Below, piece by piece: positions 26,322 through 37,304 of a DNA stretch of 64,000 nucleotides. Under the pieces are notes generated by a model. The model saw only the letters and a program-made list of their open reading frames with translations, ran no database searches and was not told where the DNA came from. Position 1 is the first letter of the stretch; each line of letters opens with the position of its first letter. Source of the DNA: Zonotrichia leucophrys gambelii (lineage: Eukaryota > Chordata > Aves > Passeriformes > Passerellidae); NCBI RefSeq assembly GCF_028769735.1, contig NC_088171.1:60874216-60938215 (forward strand), read 5' to 3'. Position numbers and translations under genes: made by a program.

Positions 26322-27763
26322 GTGGAAAATCCTAAGTGGTGTGGGAAATGGGAGGATATGGGCGAAATCCTGAAGGAATTCTCTGACCCTATAGTGTGGG
26401 ATTTTCCCCATGAACAAATTCAGAACCCAGCTGAGGTGGGGAAATATCTGAAAGAGAAGTACCAGGATGAGCCTAAGGAGAGGAAGGTCATTGCAGTGAG
26501 CTGGGCCCTGGCATATGCTTATCGCACACTGCTAGATAGTGTCGGGCAGCAGACAGAGGCAGGGGGGCAGGGAGATAAATCAGCAACTGTCCCGGTGGCT
26601 CAGGCTGCAGCTAACACTCCAGGCTCGAAGCCAGCAGCCAAACCCATGGCTGTTGCTACCAGCACTAGAAGTGGGAAATGCACAGCCAAGACCAATCGAC
26701 CAGTGGATGATGATGATGATGATGATGAAGGAGAAGGAACCTCAGTGCCCCCTGACGTAAAGTCAGGAGTCAAAGCAGCAGATGCAAGATCAGATGCCAA
26801 TACTGAGTCCTTCTCCCTGAAGGACCTTCGTGGCCTACGGAAGGATTACACTCGAAGGTCTGATGAATCCATAATTAGTTGGCTGGTCCGTCTCTGGGAT
26901 GCTGCAGGCGAGGCTACCGTGTTGGATGGCACTGAAGCCAGGCATTTGGGATCCCTGTCACAGGATACTGTCATAGACCAAGGAATGATGAGGGGGGCTA
27001 ACTCTCAGAGCCTCTGGAACGAGTCCTAAGAAGTGTAGCAGAAAGATACCTGTGTGCAGACGATCTCTATATGCAGCAGACTCAGTGGAAGACAATAGAG
27101 CAAGGGATCCAACGCCTGAGAGAAATGGCCGTGGTTGAGATTATCTTCTCAGATGATGTAACAACTAGGAACCCAGACTTAGTACCATGCACGTCTGTGA
27201 TGTGGCGAAAACTCGTACGACTCGGGCCACAAGAATATGCTTCTGCCTTAGCCATCATGAAGAGGGATGAGAGGGGTGAGACTGTGCTTGACATGGCAAG
27301 GAAGCTCCGAGCATATGCAGATGCTGTACATGGCCCAACACATGCCAGAATCGCAGCGGTGGAAACACGTCTTCAAAAATTAGAGGACAAGATAGAGGAG
27401 GGTCACAAGAAACTGAGGGAGGAGATTAAAGAGAGCTTTCTCCAAATCTCGGCGGTACAGATCAGAGGTTCTGGTACCCAACGCAGACGTTCCCCAGACG
27501 GCGAGAGAAGGTACATCCCACGAGCTGAGCTGTGGTTCTATTTGCGTGATTGTGGAGAAGACATGAGGAGATGGCATAGACAACCTACCTCTGCTCTGGC
27601 ACAACGGGTGAGACAACTGAAGATTCAGAGAGGAAGTTCCAAAAGGGAAGCAGCTCCAGTGGCCAGTAACCAAACTGTCCCATATGATGATAATGGCAAT
27701 ATTTTTGATTCCCTTGAAGGAACCTCAAAGACATATGCCCAGGGAAAGAAGGATAACCAGGCT
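26322..27763 (+). pseudogene. gag: ERV gag, frameshifted
   Basis: Gag would form the virus core. The first frame runs to a stop at 27027-27029. An ATG is at 26358, and the frame is open upstream through a GTG at 26322. It has an N-terminal matrix-like part, a linker rich in Ala, Pro and Lys with seven Asp in a row encoded by a GAT repeat (26708-26728), then a capsid-like part (SIISWLVRLWDAAG, then EARHLGSLSQD). A one-base loss near 27017 moves the reading to another frame, which continues to a TAG at 27764-27766. The second part has a charged helical region (about residues 100-135 of that frame) and a basic C-terminal region. I see no CCHC zinc knuckle. Confidence 0.85.
26708..26728. repeat. 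(GAT)n microsatellite within gag
   Basis: Seven GAT codons in a row encode a poly-Asp run in the Gag linker. The run is in frame, so length changes by whole units would not break the frame. Confidence 0.85.
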
Positions 27764-27766
27764 TAG
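27764..27766 (+). other. In-frame TAG between gag and protease
   Basis: The second gag frame and the protease frame are the same frame, and this TAG is the only stop between them. That layout is the one used by gammaretroviruses, which read through a gag stop to make Gag-Pol. The alternative is a simple nonsense mutation. A GC-rich stretch (GGGGCCCTCCC) follows at once. Confidence 0.6.
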
Positions 27767-28270
27767 AGGGGCCCTCCCTCTAGCCAGTTAGAGGCTGGGG
27801 AAAACCGTGTTTTTTGGACTGTGTGGATTCCTTGGCCTGGCATATCTGAACCACAAGAATACAAAGCTTTGGTTGACACTGGTGCACAATGCACATTAAT
27901 CCCATCGAGACATGTGAGGACAGAGTCTGTTTCTATTGCTGGTGTGACAGGGGGATCACAGGATTTTACTTTGGTGGAAGTTGAGGTGAGCCTGACTGGA
28001 AATGAGTGGAAGAGACTCTCTATTGCGACTGGCCCAGAGGCCCCATGTATTTTGGGCATAGACTACCTTCGAAGTGGGTATTTCAAAGACCCAGAGGGAC
28101 TCAGATGGGCATTTGGAATAGCTGCTGTAGAGACTGAGGATGTCAAGCAGTTGAACAGCTTGCCTGGACTGTCAGACAGCCCAGCTGCAGTAGGTCTCCT
28201 GAAGGTGGAAGAGCAACGAGTGCCAGTTGCCGCCTCAACAGTGCACTGCCGACAATACCGAACGAATTGA
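27767..28270 (+). pseudogene. pro: ERV aspartic protease (pro)
   Basis: This is a retroviral-type aspartic protease that would cut Gag-Pol. The active-site motif ALVDTGAQCTLIP lies at about 27870-27908, and the C-terminal signature CILGIDYL at about 28048-28071. The frame is continuous with the second gag frame across the TAG. A TGA at 28268-28270 ends it. The change sits where a CpG would have been, so it may be an ordinary methylation-decay mutation. A one-base loss in the C run at 28281-28284 then shifts the frame before RT. Confidence 0.85.
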
Positions 28271-29610
28271 GATGCTGTTACCCCATCCACAAAATGATCC
28301 AAGAGCTGGAGAGCCAAGGGGTGGTCAGCAAGACCCACTCACCCTTCAACAGTCCCATCTGGCCTGTGCATAAATGTGAAGTAGAATGGAGATTGACTGT
28401 GGACTATCGTGCATTGAATAAAGTGAGTCCACTGCTGAGCGCTGCTGTGCCGGACATGCTGGAACTCCAGTACCAGCTGGAGTCCAAGGCAGCAAGGTGG
28501 TACACCACTATAGACATTGCCAATGCATTTTTCTCCATTCCTCTGGCTGCAGAATGCAGGCCTCAGTTTGCTTTCACCTGGAGAGGCATGCAGTACACCT
28601 GGAACCGACTGCCCCAGGGGTGGAAGCACAGGCCCATCATCTGCCATGGACTGATCTAGACTGCACTGGAAAAGGGTGAGGCTCCAGAACATCTGCAATT
28701 TATTGATGACATCATTGTGTGGGGGAAGACAGCAGCAGAGGTGTTCGAGAAAGGGGAGAAAATCATCCAGATTCTCCTAAAAGCTGGCTTTGCCATCAAG
28801 AACAGAAAAGTGAAGGGACCTGCTCAAGAGATCCAGTTTCTGGGAGTGAAGTGGCGAGACGGATGGCGTCAGATTCCCACCGATGTCATCAACAAGATCA
28901 CAGCAATGTCTCCACCCACCAATAAGAAAGAGACACAAGCTTTCCTAGGCGCCATAGGTTTTTGGAGGATGCATATTCCCGAATACAGTCAGATCGTGAG
29001 CCCTCTCTACCTGGTCACCCGTAAGAAGAACACTTTCCACTGGGGCCCAGAGCAGCAACAAGCCTTTGCACAGATCAAGCAGGAGATTGCTCATGCAGTA
29101 GCCCTTGGCCCAGTCAGGACAGGACCAGAGGTGAAGAATGTGCTCTACTCTGCAGCCGGGAACCATGGCTTGTCCTGGAGCCTTTGGCAGAAGGTGCCTG
29201 AGGAGACTCGGGGTCGACCACTGGGATTTTGGAGTCGAAGCTACAGAGGGTCTGAAGCCAACTATACTCCAACAGAGAAAGAAATCCTGGCTGCCTATGA
29301 AGGAGTCCAGGCTGCTTCGGAGGTAATAGGCACTGAAGCACAACTCCTCCTGGCACCCCGACTACCCGTGCTGGGGTGGATGTTCAAAGGCAAGGTTCCT
29401 TCCACTCACCATGCCACCAGTGCTACATGGAGCAAGTGGATTGCTCTCATCACTCAGCGCGCCCATATAGGTAAACTGAATCGCCCTGGGATTTTGGAGG
29501 TCATTACAAATTGGCCCGAAGGTGAAAACTTTGGTCTCTCTGATGAAGGGGAACAAGAAGAGACACGAGCTGAAGAAGCTCCACCATACAACCAACTGCC
29601 AGCAGAAGAT
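28271..29610 (+). pseudogene. pol: ERV reverse transcriptase, one TAG
   Basis: This part would copy viral RNA into DNA. It shows the fingers motif LTVDYRALNK (about 28393), the palm motif TTIDIANAFFSIPL (about 28503), LPQGWKH and the catalytic F-I-D-D at 28699-28710 (the usual form is Y-I-D-D or Y-V-D-D; F is tolerated in some families). The thumb follows with FLGVKW and the connection domain. A TAG at 28657-28659 interrupts the frame between LPQGWKH and F-I-D-D, so no single product could contain both. Downstream the same frame stays open to 30549. Confidence 0.9.
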
Positions 29611-30033
29611 ACACAATACGCTCTCTTTACTGATGGGTCGTGCCGCATTGTGGGAATGAACCGGAAGTGGAAAGCAGCTGTATGGAGCCCCACACGGCAG
29701 GTGGCAGAGGCCACTGAAGGAGAAGGTGGATCAAGCCAACTTGCTGAACTCAAAGCTGTTCAACTGGCCCTGGACATTGCTGAGAGAGAGAAGTGGCCAA
29801 AGCTCTACCTTTATACTGATTCATGGATGGTAGCCAATGCTCTGTGGGGATGGCTGGAGAGGTGGAAAAAGGCTAACTGGCAACGTAGAGGAAAGCCAAT
29901 TTGGGCTGCTGAAGAGTGGAAAGACATTGCTACCAGGGTAGGGAAGCTGCCTGTGAAGGTCCGCCATGTAGATGCCCATGTACCCAAGAGTAGAGCTAAT
30001 GAGGAGCACCAAAACAATGATCAGGTAGACCAA
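29611..30033 (+). pseudogene. pol: ERV RNase H domain
   Basis: This domain would degrade the RNA of RNA-DNA hybrids. The catalytic residues appear in order: ALFTDGSC (Asp), QLAELKAV (Glu), LYTDSW (Asp), then VRHVDAH and the later NNDQVDQAA, which supply the distal His/Asp. The domain is intact in this copy and lies in one frame with RT and the start of integrase. Confidence 0.88.
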
Positions 30034-30882
30034 GCCGCAAGGATAGGGGTGTCCAAAATAGACCTAGATTGGGAACATAAAGGAGAGTTATTCTTAGCTC
30101 GGTGGGCCCATGATGCCTCAGGCCACCAGGGCAGAGATGCCACCTATAAGTGGGCACGAGACCGAGGGGTGGATCTAACCATGTACAGTATCTCTCAGGT
30201 TATCCATGACTGTGAGACGTGTGCTGCCATCAAGCAGGCCAAGCGACTGAAGCCCCTCTGGTACGGTGGGCGGTGGTCCAAGTACAAGTATGGGGAGGCC
30301 TGGCAGATTGACTACATCACACTGCCCCAGACACGCCAGGGCAAGCGCTACGTGCTGACCATGGTGGAGGCCACCACTGGATGGCTGGAAACCTACCCTG
30401 TGCCTCATGCTACAGCCCGGAACACCATCCTGGGCCTGGAAAAGCAAGTTCTGTGGAGACATGGCACCCCTGAGAGGATTGAGTCAGACAATGAGACTCA
30501 TTTCAAGAACAGCCTTGTCAACACCTGGGCTAGGGAACATGGCATTGAGTGAGTATACCATATCCCCTACCATGCACCAGCTGCAGGCAAAGTGGAGAGG
30601 TACAATGGACTGTTAAAAACCACATTGAAAGCATTAGGTGGGGGATCTTTCAAAAACTGAGATCAGCATCTGGCAAAAGCCACCTGGTTAGTTAACACCC
30701 GAGGCTCTACTAACCGAGTCGGCCCTGCCCAATCTGAGCCTTTGCAATGAGTAGATGGAGACAAAGTCCCAGTGGTACATGTCAGAGGTTTGTTAGAAAA
30801 GACTGTGTGGATCAATCCTGCCTCGAGTACAGACAAACCCATTCGTGGGGTTGTCTTTGCTCAGAGACCAAGTTGCACGTAG
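30034..30882 (+). pseudogene. pol: ERV integrase, three TGA stops
   Basis: This part would insert viral DNA into the chromosome. The zinc-binding part shows HDASGH and CETC. The core has catalytic Asp at 30310-30312 (WQIDY), Asp at 30487-30489 (ESDNETHF) and Glu at 30595-30597 (KVERYNG). Counting codons through the stop, D and E are 35 residues apart, the canonical spacing. TGA codons interrupt the frame at 30550-30552, 30658-30660 and 30748-30750. Beyond the last stop the frame resumes (VPVVHVRGLLEKTVW) and ends at TAG 30880-30882. Each TGA is followed by G. Confidence 0.9.
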
Positions 30883-31064
30883 TAGATAATGCAAAAAGAT
30901 AGAAGAACACGATGTGTACCTCAGAGAGACCTGATTGTTGCATAAAACCTGTATAAATATCACTGTTTCCTGAATGTTATTACCATTGTCTGTGTATAGT
31001 TGTATAATGGATGTATCATGTATGTACTTGTAGAGTTAGAATTTATATTAGTTTTAGTAGTAAG
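30883..31064 (+). other. Post-integrase ERV non-coding region, no env
   Basis: About 180 bp of AT-rich sequence between the integrase stop and the purine-rich tract. There is no open frame, signal peptide or furin-like site, so env is absent rather than merely broken. ERVL-type elements commonly lack env. Confidence 0.7.
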
Positions 31065-31091
31065 CAGACGATATGGGGATAAGGGGTGGAA
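31065..31091 (+). promoter_or_regulatory. Polypurine tract (plus-strand primer) of the ERV
   Basis: GGGGATAAGGGGTGGAA (31075-31091) is purine-rich and sits where the primer for plus-strand DNA synthesis is expected, just before the 3' LTR. The text just before and into it (agacgatatggggataa) is nearly the inverse of U3 positions 25569-25584 (ttatccccaatcgtct). Confidence 0.6.
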
Positions 31092-31142
31092 CTCACTCAG
31101 TCTAGTGAGTCATATAGTGGGTCATATAGTCAACCCAGGACA
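31092..31142 (-). repeat. Inverted LTR terminus in place of the 3' LTR
   Basis: After the polypurine tract, no plus-oriented LTR begins. Positions 31122-31142 are instead the exact reverse complement of the first 21 bases of the 5' LTR (25544-25564). Between lies a 7-bp hairpin (ACTCACT at 31091-31097 and AGTGAGT at 31104-31110) and a doubled GTCATATAGT (about 31109-31130). The last bases are CA, as at a processed LTR end. Confidence 0.85.
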
Positions 31143-31147
31143 CTCAG
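31143..31147. repeat. Right target-site duplication of the ERV
   Basis: CTCAG follows the terminal CA and pairs with CTCAA at 25539-25543. If real, the inverted terminus was part of the DNA that integrated, not a later rearrangement. Confidence 0.5.
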
Positions 31148-31936
31148 TGATCATGCAGAATCTTCTATTATGTATGATAGGCTACATTTTCTTCATCTGG
31201 AACACAGAAGGGAGGATATTTGCTTCCTGATGACAAGCAACGGCACCTGCTGAGCACCTGCCCAGACACAGTAAATGGCAATATGGCAAGGAATGGGATA
31301 CCTCTAAAAGAGCAGAGTGTCTCTGTAAGACACTTTGGCACTGGTAAAGTAGCCATGAGGCTCTGAGCCTCATTTTCTGATTTGTCACTCACAAGAGGAA
31401 CAAGAGAGGATGTATCTGTTACCTTCCTCCATTTCCCCTGATACAGCAGCAGTAATTGACTTTCAACAAGGAGGTCACCAGGATGGCTTGGTTGTTTGCA
31501 TGTGTCTGCTTGGTTGGTTGGGCTTTTGTCACTTCCAAAAGATGTCTCCAGCTTTGGAAAGCCTTATAATGACAAGTAAGATCAGATGCCACAACTGCAG
31601 GTGTGAAGAGGTCTGGCAGAAGAGTGGAAGCTTTCATTATCAGTATGTGTGTTTTTTGAGACAACTGAAGTCAGTTCCTACTAGAGATGGGTAAATTGTT
31701 GTGGCCTGAGGGAGAGCAGGAGTATGTTCAGCTTCTAAGTCTATGGTTGGTGTAGCAAGAGCTAGGCTCAGAGAAGTAATGGGTGGCTGCTTGGGCAACA
31801 TGTACCTACCAACAGTGAAGCAACGTACAAAAATGGATAAGGAACTGAAGAAATTCTCTTTGTTTAGCTTAATTGTTATCTGCACCCCTTCTCTACCTCA
31901 ATGACTGTCCAAATTCTCACTGGAAGAGCAGGATTA
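31148..31936. other. Non-coding host DNA between the ERV and a CR1
   Basis: About 790 bp of unique-looking sequence. Open frames up to 94 codons overlap on both strands, and none is recognised. Confidence 0.6.
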
Positions 31937-31938
31937 AT

Positions 31939-32375
31939 CACAGAGTCATAGAATAATCAAGGGTGGAAAAGACCGCTAAGATCATTGATTCCAGCCCTTT
32001 TACCCAGCACTGCCTCTTTACTACTTAATCAGATCCCCAGGTGCTACATCCCGATACCTTTTGAGCATTTCAAGGGATGGTAACTCCATAACTTCTCAGA
32101 GACCCCATTCCAGTGCCTGACTACCCTTTTAGTGAATAATTTTTTCCTAACAATTAATCTAAACCTCCCCTGGCACAACTTAAGTGCATTTCTCCTTGTC
32201 CTGACATTGCTTGCCTGGGAGAAGAGACCAACCCCCTCATGGCTCTTTGCTCCTTTCAGGCAGTTGTAGAGAGTGATAAAGTCTCCCTCGAGGCTCCTTT
32301 TCTCCAGGCTAAACACCCCCAGCTCCCTCATACAATTTGTGCCCAGACCCTTCTTCATCTTTGTTGACTCTGATT
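31939..32375 (-). mobile_element. CR1 LINE 3' end (minus strand, 5'-truncated)
   Basis: On the minus strand the block encodes the C-terminal tail of the CR1 reverse-transcriptase ORF: LGVFSLEKRSLEGDFI, TLYNCLKG, VGLFSQ, and RRNALKLCQGRFRL (frame 32358 to 32044). The element then ends at about 31947 with a single ATTCTATGA unit (tcatagaat on the plus strand), the hallmark 3' tail of CR1. The 5' part is missing, as in most bird CR1 copies. The frame is open across the C-terminus, suggesting a moderately young copy. Confidence 0.88.
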
Positions 32376-32379
32376 GGGC

Positions 32380-35300
32380 AAATTTGTTCTCCTTGGCTGG
32401 CTACCTCAATGTGTAATCAACATGTAAGCAGAGGTCATCCTGCCCAAAGAACCCTGGTGATAAGCATGTGTGGATGTAGACAGGAGACATTTGAAGATGA
32501 TAGGGAAACTTGTACATTGCTTCTCTCTGAACTTTGAATAGGACAACCTTAAGATACTTTCCCATGTATTTCTTCTTGACTGTTGCACCAAAAGCTTGTC
32601 CTTTAGGATTTAGGATTCTTGGTAGAAATGCATGCTGTACTTGTACCAAAAAAAGTGTCAACACTTAGGCTAACTAAAACCTTTTTCTTCTATTACAGAT
32701 CTATTTTTCTGTGCCTCTTGAAATACCTGGGAAGTAGGAACATAGTAGAAATTAGTCTTATATGATAAGCCAATACTTTCTTGTTCTGCTGATTTTCCAG
32801 GCAGTTTCTGGTGGAGTCATGTAAGGATATGACCCTTTGCTGCTCATCAGAGCAGCATTGATCAGTTCTTACTGCATATATGCTACACATGCTACTTTAA
32901 TGGTCCATTGCTGCAACCTACTGGAAATCTTATTCAAAAGAATTATCTTTCTCCCAAAGAAACAGCATATAGCACAAACTTGTGTTCTTGCTGCTCTCAT
33001 TTAATAAGAACATGCAAAATCTGAATTTTGCTTTTGGGCTGTGGTGTATATTCTTCTTCCCCAAATCCCAGGCATGATAAAGATGGTGTTTCAAAGCTAA
33101 TAGTTAAGAAACCAAAGTAGTTTCTCATCAGTCTCTGAAGCAGAAGCAAGCTTCGGTTTTTGCAGGTCCATACTACAAGGACTCATATGCCCAAATGCGT
33201 ACACGCCAAGGAGGTGACACTTTCACAAAGCAACCAAATTTGAGACTGAGAGGCCCTCAGAGATTTTTAATCATTAGCTTCTAGAAGGTACTGTTTGATG
33301 GATGTGAGGGAATATTTTTGTTTCTTTGTCCCTGTACATTCCCTTTACCACACACATGTAAAGCGTATTAAGAAGTTGCCTCCATGTTCTCATTTAAATG
33401 TGAATGTCATATGTTTGTACTGCTAATTCCTTCTTAAAGCTGCTTGATCTGCTCATGTTGATTTATATCTATATGTTTAATAAATAGTTTCTTTACATGT
33501 TCCCCATTGTTGATTCTCTGAATGAATGATTTTAACAGTACTGGGACTAAACTAATACGGAAAATTGCTTTTGAGGAAAAAAGGAGGAAAAATGGTCAGT
33601 AAATTAGTCTTCTGTGATCCCTGGTCAAAACAGAGTTTTGCCAAGTGACATTAAAAAACAACTGGGCAAGACAGAAACCTTGACAAATAAGCTTTCAAAG
33701 ACTGTCCAGCTGTAATGCCTCTTCTACTCCATTAATAATGTTTCTAGAGTATTTACTTATGTGTTTTTCCTGGTATAATCACAAGATTCCTTTCAGCCTT
33801 CTATTAGGCCTGACTCAAAGCAGATTGCCACAAAATGCCTAAATTATTAGCTTTCATGTCTAGTAAAATTTGGCTGAAAATATGTGGTCAAACTCCTGGT
33901 TTTATTCTTTAGCACAGCCCAGAAAAGAGCAAGATATTTTTTCTCTGCTGAAGCAGTGGATTTCAGAGGTCTTGTCAAGACTCCTCACTCTGATGGATGT
34001 TGCTGCAGCCAGGTTTTAATATTAGTTTTCATCAGTGCCATATCCAAGCATTTTTGTGTTAAGTTTTTGTCTGTAGAACTGATCACTTGAAGTACCCTCC
34101 ACTGTTAACAACTCAGTCTTTTCTTTAGGTGACTATATCCAAGTCATAAATCACTGTGAGCTTAGATTGCAGTGACCATAACAATTTTTTCCACCTCCTG
34201 TTCATTCCTATTCATCTTATAGCTTAGATTCTACCTTACATTCCTTGCATACTGCAGGAAAAGTATATCTGTATCAGAATGTACTGAATCAAATACATCC
34301 AGTGTGCATAGTAATCTATTAAATGGAATGCATACTGCATTTTTAAAGCTGGCTTCTCTGCTCCTTTTTTTTTGTTTAAATGAAGCATAAATTTAGATTT
34401 ACAAACCTTGTAGAAACACTGCATGTTCTACAGTCTCACAGGTCACTGTAAAACTTTTTCAGTTTCCAAATACATGTGTTATTGGTGCATTCCTGTTGTA
34501 TATTATTTACCAGTTGTATATTGGCCATATGAATACTATACATTTAAATTTCTTTTGATGTGACTGACCATAAAACATTTTTTAGACATTTTGTTTCCTT
34601 GATAGTGATGGTAAATTAAACATTTGGGCATTCTTTGTGCTGGTAGAGGCCTTTTGTTGCAATTTGGAAGAAAGCGTAGTCATCAGTTAATGAGTTTTTA
34701 AAACCATGTGTGTTTTTTCAGTGCTTGTCTCTTCACCTTGGAAGCAGGATAGGTTTTCTGTGCTAAATGAGAATGGAAGTACTGCATCAGTTCAAATTTA
34801 ACACAATGTGCAGATGAGACTAAACTGTAGTATCTGGGAACACACTTTCAACACAGCACTCAGGGAGCTGCTGGAAAACCAACAGAATAAATGCAGCCAG
34901 AAAGGTAACCAACAATGTTGTTCCACTGAGCCCTGTGGTGCCTGTGCATTGCTGCTGCTAGAGGAGCACTCCTCTGAGATGTCACTGTCGTTTGGAGGAG
35001 CAGATTACCTTCACCAGCTGCTGCACGGAAATGATGGGTGTACAGCTCCCCCTGCAGCACCTTCCCTCCAAAAACCACGGGGAACAGAAGAATGGATGCT
35101 TCTGGCTTTTGATGACTTTGTCACTGGAAAAGATGTTTTGTACCTGAATCCTTTTCACCAGTGGGGACTTGTTTTTGTCTGTAATAAATTTCCAGATTGA
35201 CATTGTTGCCCTCAAGTGCATTAGGATTCTGGTCTCAGCTGAGATCTTTGTTTTCCTGGCTTTTTTTTTTTTTTTTTTTTTGGTTAAAATGTCTCAAGAC

Positions 35301-37299
35301 TGGCTCCCTACCTGCTGTTTCTGGAGCTCTCCTCAACAGGCCACCTCATGTTTTCCATAGATGAGTACATTTGTTAAAAGTAAAGTATGAAGATAACTAC
35401 CCTTTCTCCTTTATTCTCTCTCTTCCTTCACCACAGTGTTCCCTCTGATTAGTTCAGTCTAACTGAAATAACACAGGGAGGATCCTCCTGGTTTTGCTTC
35501 CCACTGAAGTGACAGTGTACTTCTTTTACCTGTGTTTGCTTTCTGGCTACATTCCATTCCGTTAGTTTATGCCACCTTTCTGAAGATTATTTTTTTTATA
35601 TGCATCTTTTTCCATGAGAAGAGTGTCTTAGAAAGTGGAGGTCAGAGACAGGCATGAAGAATTTGGGAGTTCAGTCCCCATACAGTGATATGACCCCCAT
35701 ACTGAGGGTCCAGGAAGCCATATTTGAATGGAAAATTGAAAGCAGTACTTTGTGTGCTTTGATTTTTTTCATCAACGAAACTGCCCTGATCCTGAACTTG
35801 CATGTATAGAAAAATTGTCTTGGATATTAATCCCTGGATCATAAGGGTTTGCCTGTGCAGACTAACAAAGATGTAAACTGAAGGTACCTTAGGTAAACCA
35901 TACTACAGCCCTGTGAAACCATGTATTAAAAAAAAAAAAAAACAACAAAAACATGGCCTAATTTAATTTTGCTTAATTTTTTTCTGCAACATATTAAACT
36001 AAAACAAATTTAGGTTGCATTTATGCTAGGCTTTTAATGTGCTTCAGCTAATCCACTTGAAAGGATAATTCAGATGAATTTTCCTGAGTGGTGCCATGTG
36101 GATGAGACATGGCACACAGCACCATGCTGTCCAGATATATTCTCTCAGGAGATCAAAACATATAGCAATGAACAAGAAGTGACTACATTCAGATAAAAGA
36201 TCAAAAGCAGTAGGAGCATTGGGAGGAAGTCAGAATCAGGAGAGGCAGAGGAACTGTTGTGGTGGGGGAATCACTCACATAATGGCCTCTCTTGCAGCTT
36301 TCAAGCTCACCAGAGGGACTGATTAGTGACCAGCATATAAAGCTTCTTGCTGGAAGGTGTCTCACCTGAGAGAAAGAGCCAAGAAAGTAAGGTTTTGGGA
36401 ACAGATTCTGGAATCTTCATTTTGATCAAGGGAAATCACTTTGCACAGGAGAAGTAAAATTTGAAGGTTGATCCTGAGTCTGCATATGATATTGTCACTT
36501 CCAGGAGGAAGAAAGCAGTTTGACATCTCCACTTCCCATTTATCCTGCCAAGCTAGAGTGTGGAGAAGCCCTTAGGAGCACCATGTTTTGGTGACAAAGT
36601 TCTTGTACTTTCAGCTAAAGGTACTAAATGTAAACATCGTATTTGTGTATTGTGTGCAAAGCATTTTGACAGCATGGTTTTACTAATTATTGCTTGTTTC
36701 ATATTTATAGATGGTTAACTCTGCTATGGAAAGGGAGCCATTTAAGCAAAGGTAAGTCACTCCTAAAAGAGGCAGCTACCATTTTGTGAGGACCTACTAG
36801 TGTGGCCTATCAGAGAATTATGAGAGTCACCCTGTTTACTTTTTGTCATATTTCTGGTAAGTCTTCATCACATCTGCCAAGTGGGATACACTAAGAGCAA
36901 AAGAGGAACGATTTCTGTCAGAGAAGCAGTTGGACATGCACTTGCAGTTAATCTCAGGGGGGTGAATGATTGGGATATCTTGCCTTGTACACCTTTTTAA
37001 TTCCCAGTGAACAACCTCTACGATGGATGAAAGACCAGATTTTTTTTTCCCTCTCTGTCTAAACTGTATAAATTTTGTGCATCTTTTAGAGCTTTTGCTT
37101 TTCTAACAAAGGAAAAACAACAAAGGGCCAGAAGGTTTGCCAAACCTGTTGTGACAGCATCCAGGAAGCTCCCTGCTGGGGAGAGACGGGGGCAAGGATG
37201 ACCTGTCTGACTGTGGGGTCTCCTGCTGCAGGTCAGCTGAAAGCCATTGCTTGCCCACTTGCCTATCGTGTGTGCTGGATTGAAATGGCTTTTAATTTG
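32380..37299. other. Non-coding host DNA, no gene recognised
   Basis: AT-rich. A T run of more than 20 lies near 35260-35281 and an A run near 35929-35942. A 130-codon frame at 34808-35200 lies in a locally GC-richer block, without recognisable motif. I see no other transposon that I can support. Confidence 0.5.
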
Positions 37300-37304
37300 C
37301 ACAG

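Larger units (their letters stand above)
25544..31142 (+). mobile_element. Endogenous retrovirus, class III (ERVL/spuma-like), defective, env-less
   Basis: The order is LTR, tRNA-Lys primer site, gag, protease, RT, RNase H, integrase, polypurine tract, all on the plus strand over 5599 bp. Visible enzyme motifs are DTGA (protease), F-I-D-D (RT), TDGS and YTDS (RNase H), and an HHCC plus D,D(35)E integrase. The Pol style looks ERVL/spuma-like to me, and use of tRNA-Lys(1,2) is also known from spumaviruses. No env frame is present between the integrase end (30882) and the polypurine tract. At least eight coding breaks make it inactive. The 3' LTR is missing, and the right terminus is an inverted LTR start. 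Confidence 0.92.

Noticed and set aside
30883..31064. A remnant env gene
   Set aside because: Only 180 bp, without an open frame or any envelope-like feature.
34808..35200. 130-codon plus-strand frame
   Set aside because: It lies in a GC-richer block with open frames on both strands. No motif, and no transposon match that I recognise.
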